Shown here piece after piece: positions 13,831-14,678 of a stretch of 14,678 nt of DNA; within the stretch, counting starts at the first letter, position 1; each line of letters starts with the position of its first letter. The stretch covers positions 1-14,678 of the forward strand of contig JAEZVB010000038.1 in the NCBI GenBank assembly GCA_023443285.1. The letters are read 5' to 3'. The DNA comes from Bacillota bacterium. Lineage in GTDB: Bacteria > Bacillota > Negativicutes > Sporomusales > Sporomusaceae. The notes under the pieces were generated by a model that saw only the letters and a list, made by a program, of their open reading frames with translations, was not told the origin of the DNA and ran no database searches. A program made the position numbers and the translations under genes.

Positions 13831-14234
13831 GGCTTATCCCCTTTCGGCTTGCGCTTATTCAGTTCTTTTGCCCGTTTATAGAGATGATATTGGATGATAT
13901 CAAGAATTTCCTGCTTGTCCTCTTCGTCAAGGGGCGTTCCGGAAAACATTACTTCTTGTTGCTCAAGTATCTTTTTTAAGTCTTTGGGTATTTTGGGTTC
14001 TTTAATCCCAGAAACGTTTAAAGAGTTGTCGCTCCCCAGTAAATAATCAGTTGTAGTTTTTAAGTGTGTAGCAAACAATTTTGCAATTTCAAGATCTGGT
14101 TCACGGCGTGATTGTTCATAGTTGGCATACCTAGCTCTGGACATACCGACGAGTTTAGCAAATGATTCTTGAGTAAAATTTAGTTCAATACGCCTATCCG
14201 TTAGCCGTTTAGCAAATAACGACTTTTCTTTCAT
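13827..14234 (-). CDS. immR: ImmR/CI-type repressor (XRE helix-turn-helix)
   Basis: This is the likely lysogeny repressor. The 135-residue protein has an XRE helix-turn-helix at about 10-65: FTQESFAKLVGMSRARYANYE with the recognition helix SRARYANYE, followed by EPDLEIAKLFATHLKTTTDYLLG. The C-terminal half (IPKDLKKILEQQEVMF, GTPLDEEDKQEILDIIQ) matches the ImmR-type tail rather than a LexA-like peptidase, so inactivation should be by ImmA cleavage, not RecA-driven self-cleavage. AGGTGA precedes ATG 14234. The promoter on the minus strand contains an operator copy, pointing to self-regulation. It is divergent from the Cro-like gene and overlaps the coiled-coil gene by 4 bases. Confidence 0.92.
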   Translation of the reverse strand: MKEKSLFAKRLTDRRIELNFTQESFAKLVGMSRARYANYEQSRREPDLEIAKLFATHLKTTTDYLLGSDNSLNVSGIKEPKIPKDLKKILEQQEVMFSGTPLDEEDKQEILDIIQYHLYKRAKELNKRKPKGDKP

Positions 14235-14252
14235 TCACATCACCTACTTATA

Positions 14253-14281
14253 AGTATATGAGACAATTAGTTTCAAAACAA
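14253..14281 (-). promoter_or_regulatory. Promoter for the repressor operon
   Basis: On the minus strand, -35 TTGTTT (14276-14281) and -10 TATACT (14253-14258) are 17 bp apart. Operator O1 fills most of the spacer, which predicts negative self-regulation of the repressor. Confidence 0.65.
14260..14274. promoter_or_regulatory. Operator O1 (GAGAC AATTA GTTTC)
   Basis: A near-perfect 15-bp inverted repeat, one base from the consensus GAGAC-N5-GTCTC, placed between the -10 and -35 of the repressor promoter. Confidence 0.75.
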
Positions 14282-14286
14282 TAAAC

Positions 14287-14301
14287 GAGACAAAAAGTTT
14301 C
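14287..14301. promoter_or_regulatory. Operator O2 (GAGAC AAAAA GTTTC)
   Basis: The same half-sites as O1, lying between the two divergent promoters, 27 bp from O1 start to start. Confidence 0.75.
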
Positions 14302-14309
14302 GAAATATA

Positions 14310-14339
14310 TTGACAGAGACTATTTGTCTCATTTATAAT
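14310..14339 (+). promoter_or_regulatory. Strong rightward promoter for the Cro-like gene
   Basis: Perfect TTGACA (14310-14315) and perfect TATAAT (14334-14339) with an 18-bp spacer. The perfect operator O3 lies entirely within the spacer, so bound repressor would block RNA polymerase directly. Confidence 0.88.
14316..14330. promoter_or_regulatory. Operator O3 (GAGAC TATTT GTCTC), perfect inverted repeat
   Basis: The only fully symmetric copy, immediately after the -35 of the rightward promoter; likely the tightest repressor site. Confidence 0.82.
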
Positions 14340-14350
14340 AAGGACACGAG

Positions 14351-14365
14351 GAAACAAAACGTCTC
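14351..14365. promoter_or_regulatory. Operator O4 (GAAAC AAAAC GTCTC)
   Basis: One base from consensus, located in the 5' leader of the Cro-like transcript just before its ribosome binding site. Confidence 0.68.
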
Positions 14366-14384
14366 AAAAAGCGAGGTGAGTGTC

Positions 14385-14609
14385 TTGGAATATTTAGATT
14401 TAAGATTATTACGCGGAAAAAAACCATTGAGAGAAGTCGCAGAAGCCGTTGGCATAACGCCACAAATGTTAGGGAAGATAGAACTAAAACGCAGAGTACC
14501 GTCTCTTGGGGTAGCTCAAAAAATAGCTAACTATTATGGAGTCTTAGTAGAACAAATTTTTTTTAATTGCAATAGAGACAAAACGTCTACATTTCAGCAA
14601 ACTGGTTAA
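14385..14609 (+). CDS. Cro-like helix-turn-helix regulator
   Basis: The 74-residue protein from TTG 14385 has an XRE helix-turn-helix: LREVAEAVGITPQMLGKIE with KRRVPSLGVAQKIANYYGV, typical of small phage Cro-type regulators. TTG 14385 is chosen since GAGGTGAG (14373-14380) precedes it by four bases. The upstream in-frame TTG at 14310 is the -35 box of the promoter and cannot be the start; GTG 14376 is inside the ribosome site. It is the first rightward gene of the element and would open the excision or lytic programme. Operator O5 overlaps its 3' end. Binding of the same operators is inferred. Confidence 0.85.
   Translation: MEYLDLRLLRGKKPLREVAEAVGITPQMLGKIELKRRVPSLGVAQKIANYYGVLVEQIFFNCNRDKTSTFQQTG
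14575..14589. promoter_or_regulatory. Operator-like O5 (GAGAC AAAAC GTCTA) in the Cro-like gene
   Basis: One base from the operator consensus, with the same AAAAC spacer as O4, about 210 bp downstream of it and within the coding end of the Cro-like gene. Confidence 0.55.
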
Positions 14610-14612
14610 CCT

Positions 14613-14678
14613 CTAATCAGCAGAATCTAAATCAATATTTATTTTTCCATTTTTCTTCTCAAAGTCAAGAATATGTTG
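14613..14678 (-). CDS. Possible 3' end of a minus-strand gene (21 residues visible)
   Basis: The minus strand is open from the window edge for 21 codons to TAG at 14613-14615, reading QHILDFEKKNGKINIDLDSAD. The composition looks protein-like and it would converge on the Cro-like gene, but the stretch is short and no family can be named. Confidence 0.4.
   Translation of the reverse strand, partial: QHILDFEKKNGKINIDLDSAD

Noticed and set aside
14310..14384. Longer Cro-like reading frame starting at TTG 14310
   Set aside because: That TTG is the -35 box of the promoter, and the extension contains operators O3 and O4; a good ribosome site supports TTG 14385.

Overview
The window reads as a Firmicutes chromosome interrupted by an integrated mobile element. 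The gene order ftsY, ylxM, ffh, rpsP, khpA, ylqD, rimM, trmD, rplS, ylqF, rnhB is the classic low-GC Gram-positive SRP/ribosome-assembly cluster. An extra trmD-adjacent SPOUT methyltransferase, lepB beside rplS, and yraN-comM after a stand-alone FlhB-C-terminal-like gene point towards Clostridia or Negativicutes. A Sporomusa/Pelosinus-type host is my guess from protein flavour only. All chromosomal genes are on the + strand.

Region 1 (1-9620) is housekeeping. It holds the end of ftsY, a consensus sigma-A promoter, ylxM-ffh (SRP), rpsP-khpA-ylqD-rimM-trmD-methyltransferase (translation and rRNA/tRNA maturation), then rplS with its own promoter, leader and terminator. lepB and rbgA follow and end at a strong terminator, then rnhB, ylqH-like, yraN and comM. 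Many true starts are internal to the longest ORF, judged by ribosome binding sites.

Region 2 (about 9620-14678) is the left end of an integrated element, a temperate prophage or an ICE. A large serine recombinase gene points into comM. comM is cut right after its LNPCPC motif (sensor-1 region), and its last five codons are element DNA. The final 19 or so codons of the recombinase are in turn comM antisense sequence, so attL lies near 9620. Upstream of the recombinase, all on the - strand, come a 73-aa gene, a terminator, and an apparent operon immA / zinc-ribbon membrane protein / secreted Ada-type Zn protein / 92-aa protein. Then comes a terminator and an ImmR-type repressor translationally coupled to a coiled-coil protein. 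A divergent Cro-like gene faces right.

The control region between repressor and Cro carries four copies of a GAGAC-N5-GTCTC operator, with a fifth in the 3' end of the Cro-like gene. One copy sits between the -35 and -10 of each divergent promoter. This gives a readable lysogeny switch: repressor on the operators, ImmA to cleave the repressor, and the recombinase to excise and restore comM. The right end of the element, attR and the rest of comM lie outside the window. I saw no CRISPR, tRNA, rRNA or insertion sequence.
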